Shown one piece after another: positions 6,044-6,964 of a DNA stretch of 6,964 nucleotides (its first letter is position 1; every line of letters starts with the position of its first letter). Origin of the DNA: Acidobacteria bacterium UBA6911 (GTDB lineage: Bacteria; Acidobacteriota; UBA6911); the NCBI GenBank assembly GCA_002451015.1, contig DKBB01000290.1, positions 24,239 through 31,202 of the forward strand. Reading direction: 5' to 3'. The notes beneath the pieces are model-generated. The model was not told the DNA's origin, made no database searches, and was given only the letters and a program-made list of their open reading frames with translations. Made by a program: the position numbers and the translations under genes.

Positions 6044-6769
6044 TCAGTGAATGGTGGGGCCTTTTTTTTTCTTGTCTTCTTCAACCTTTCTGCGGACATC
6101 CCCGTAGTAGACCTCAAACTGCCTTTTCAATTTCTCGTGCTGCCTCTGGGCTTCGTATTGCTTGTAGAGGTTGCGCCAGCCTCCACTTTTAAGGTAAACG
6201 TAGCCGACCAGCATGCCTCCGAGGTGAGCGACGTGGGCGACACCGGAGTTCGACTGGCTTATGGAGGACAGAAATGCCACCCCTCCCATAATCAGGACCA
6301 TCCACTTCACTTTGATCGGGAACAAAAAGCTCAGGTAAACGATCCGGTTGGGATAGGTCACACCGTAAGCCAGAAGAAGACCGTAAATAGCTCCGGATGC
6401 GCCGATGATTACCGCCAGAGTGTTGATCCCGACTATCCAGGAGCAGATTCCCGCGCCGATGCCGGTGACAAAATAGTAACGCACAAACCGCCTGGTTCCC
6501 CAAAGCCGCTCCAGCTCGTTCCCGAACATATAGAGCATCAGCATGTTGATCAGTATGTGAAAAACGCCCCCATGGAGGAACATGTAGGTCACGACCTGCC
6601 AGATCATAAACTCCTGGGTAACCCGTACAGGGACCAGCCCGAAATAGATCTCGAGAAAATTGGTCTTGAGCAGACCGGTGAAAACCTGCAGGACAAACAC
6701 ACCCACATTGACAATAATCAGCGACTTGACTGCCCGGGTGGCGGGGCCTCCAAACATAAAGTAGTTCAT
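6044..6769 (-). CDS. Rhomboid-family intramembrane serine protease (241 aa)
   Basis: Rhomboids cut transmembrane substrates inside the lipid bilayer. The product has a hydrophobic first segment (AVKSLIIVNVGVFVLQVFTG, 13-32) and the FLHGGVFHILINMLMLYMFG block (64-83) with His71 and Asn75 of the oxyanion region. The catalytic serine lies in GASGAIYG (Ser125) and the catalytic histidine in AHLGGMLVGY (His182). All residues needed for activity are present, and the core has six hydrophobic segments. A basic, charged tail of about 45 residues (196-241) follows and probably lies in the cytoplasm. It ends EDKKKKGPTIH, coded through a run of nine A. I chose ATG 6769 (MNYFMFGGPATRAV), the usual beginning for such proteins. 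A TTG at 6805 would add 12 residues with no better site. No clear ribosome binding site precedes 6769, but a 13-codon ORF with a good site ends just before it. The specific substrate is unknown. Confidence 0.9.
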   Translation of the reverse strand: MNYFMFGGPATRAVKSLIIVNVGVFVLQVFTGLLKTNFLEIYFGLVPVRVTQEFMIWQVVTYMFLHGGVFHILINMLMLYMFGNELERLWGTRRFVRYYFVTGIGAGICSWIVGINTLAVIIGASGAIYGLLLAYGVTYPNRIVYLSFLFPIKVKWMVLIMGGVAFLSSISQSNSGVAHVAHLGGMLVGYVYLKSGGWRNLYKQYEAQRQHEKLKRQFEVYYGDVRRKVEEDKKKKGPTIH

Positions 6770-6779
6770 ACGGCTTATG

Positions 6780-6821
6780 CTAGGGGAATCCCACGATAAA
6801 TGCAACCGGCTTGGGGTCCAT
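6780..6821 (-). CDS. Possible 13-codon leader ORF before the rhomboid gene
   Basis: On the - strand ATG 6821 opens MDPKPVAFIVGFP and stops at TAG 6782-6780, ten bases before the rhomboid ATG. It has a purine-rich GGGGGAAG (6832-6825) three bases upstream, while the rhomboid start itself has none. Translational coupling through this leader is possible. The ORF is very short, and chance cannot be excluded. Confidence 0.25.
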   Translation of the reverse strand: MDPKPVAFIVGFP

Positions 6822-6841
6822 AAACTTCCCCCACGAAGTTT
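6822..6841 (-). promoter_or_regulatory. Hairpin holding a ribosome-binding-like sequence in the rhomboid leader
   Basis: AAACTTC (6841-6835 on the - strand) and GAAGTTT (6828-6822) form a perfect 7-bp stem around GTGGGG. The G-rich putative ribosome binding site of the leader ORF falls in the loop and right arm, directly before ATG 6821. Such folding could limit access by the ribosome. Confidence 0.35.
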
Positions 6842-6861
6842 TAGCGCCGTACCGGGCTATT

Positions 6862-6890
6862 AATTTAGCGGTTTAAGTCTCTGTTTTAAA
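6862..6890 (-). promoter_or_regulatory. Candidate promoter for the rhomboid gene
   Basis: On the - strand TTTAAA (6890-6885) and TAAATT (6867-6862) are separated by 17 bases. Each matches four of six bases of the sigma-70 type -35 and -10 hexamers. Transcription would start near 6855, giving a leader of about 85 bases before ATG 6769 that contains the hairpin and the small leader ORF. AT-rich sequence makes chance matches easy. Confidence 0.3.
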
Positions 6891-6916
6891 CAACGACGCC
6901 AATTTTGGAAATTAGT

Positions 6917-6948
6917 GAAGAACTCCGACCGCAGGTCGGGGCTTCTTC
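6917..6948. repeat. Hairpin at the right edge, possible terminator
   Basis: GAAGAA (6917-6922) pairs with TTCTTC (6943-6948), and CCGACC (6925-6930) pairs with GGTCGG (6934-6939), with a small internal loop and a GCA hairpin loop. On the - strand it is followed by ACTAATTTCCAAAATT, which is only moderately T-rich. It could end a - strand gene lying to the right of the window. On the + strand it is followed by TAAGGAAAAAACCAT at the window end, which resembles a ribosome binding site before an ATG cut off by the edge. Confidence 0.45.
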
Positions 6949-6964
6949 CTAAGGAAAAAACCAT

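Noticed and set aside
5911..6117. 68-codon open frame on the - strand overlapping the rhomboid 3' end
   Set aside because: It is out of frame with the rhomboid, has no start signal and no recognisable protein. It matters only as the tail that would be read after loss of one A in the nine-A run.
5897..6799. 300-codon open frame on the + strand opposite the rhomboid gene
   Set aside because: It covers the rhomboid, whose catalytic motifs are unmistakable. The antisense product is rich in His, Asp and Gln with no domain, as expected for the reverse of hydrophobic codons.
6860..6964. 35-codon - strand frame entering from the right edge and ending at TAA 6862-6860
   Set aside because: It passes straight through the right-edge hairpin and the candidate promoter, and the product has no recognisable feature. 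It is most likely intergenic.

Overview
The window covers the distal end of a bacterial division and cell wall (dcw) cluster on the + strand, followed by three unrelated-looking genes on the - strand. From left to right the + strand carries the C-terminal 213 codons of murC (cut by the window edge), ftsQ, ftsA and ftsZ. After ftsZ comes a strong Rho-independent terminator (4237-4272). The - strand carries a rhomboid-family intramembrane protease (6769-6044), a small exported Gly/Pro-rich protein of unknown function (5782-5339) and an exported methyltransferase of the O-methyltransferase family 3 / COMT type (5166-4456). The two gene groups converge at about 4160-4455, where each has its own terminator.

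The organism is a Gram-negative-type bacterium with a murein wall and FtsZ-based division. Base composition is moderate. The small secreted protein (signal peptide, a short beta-rich GTW...GKI.GD..SFTVVR core, and a GGPPGG tail ending in AKRVK) and the FtsZ N-terminal half resemble proteins I associate with Acidobacteriota, including Aminicenantia-like lineages. That placement comes from memory of the families and could not be searched, so it is tentative.

In the + strand block, MurC adds L-Ala to UDP-MurNAc in the cytoplasm. FtsQ is the single-pass periplasmic scaffold of the divisome. FtsA tethers FtsZ to the membrane through a C-terminal amphipathic helix, and FtsZ polymerises into the ring and carries the matching C-terminal peptide. 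Close spacing and good ribosome binding sites in front of ftsA (GTG start) and ftsZ suggest one transcript ending at the terminator. The murB gene that often follows murC is not between murC and ftsQ. In its place are 105 bases holding a 42-codon ORF that starts in an ATGA overlap with the murC stop.

The - strand part is where the less ordinary material lies. It includes an exported SAM-type methyltransferase with a Gly/Arg-rich insert and a His at a usual metal-binding Asp, a large imperfect palindrome built from GCAGAG/GCAAAG words between two genes, and an exact 21-bp tandem duplication inside the Gly/Pro-rich tail. The rhomboid has a structured leader with a 13-codon upstream ORF. I do not see a convincing new multi-gene system, and there is no CRISPR array, tRNA, rRNA or insertion sequence in the window.
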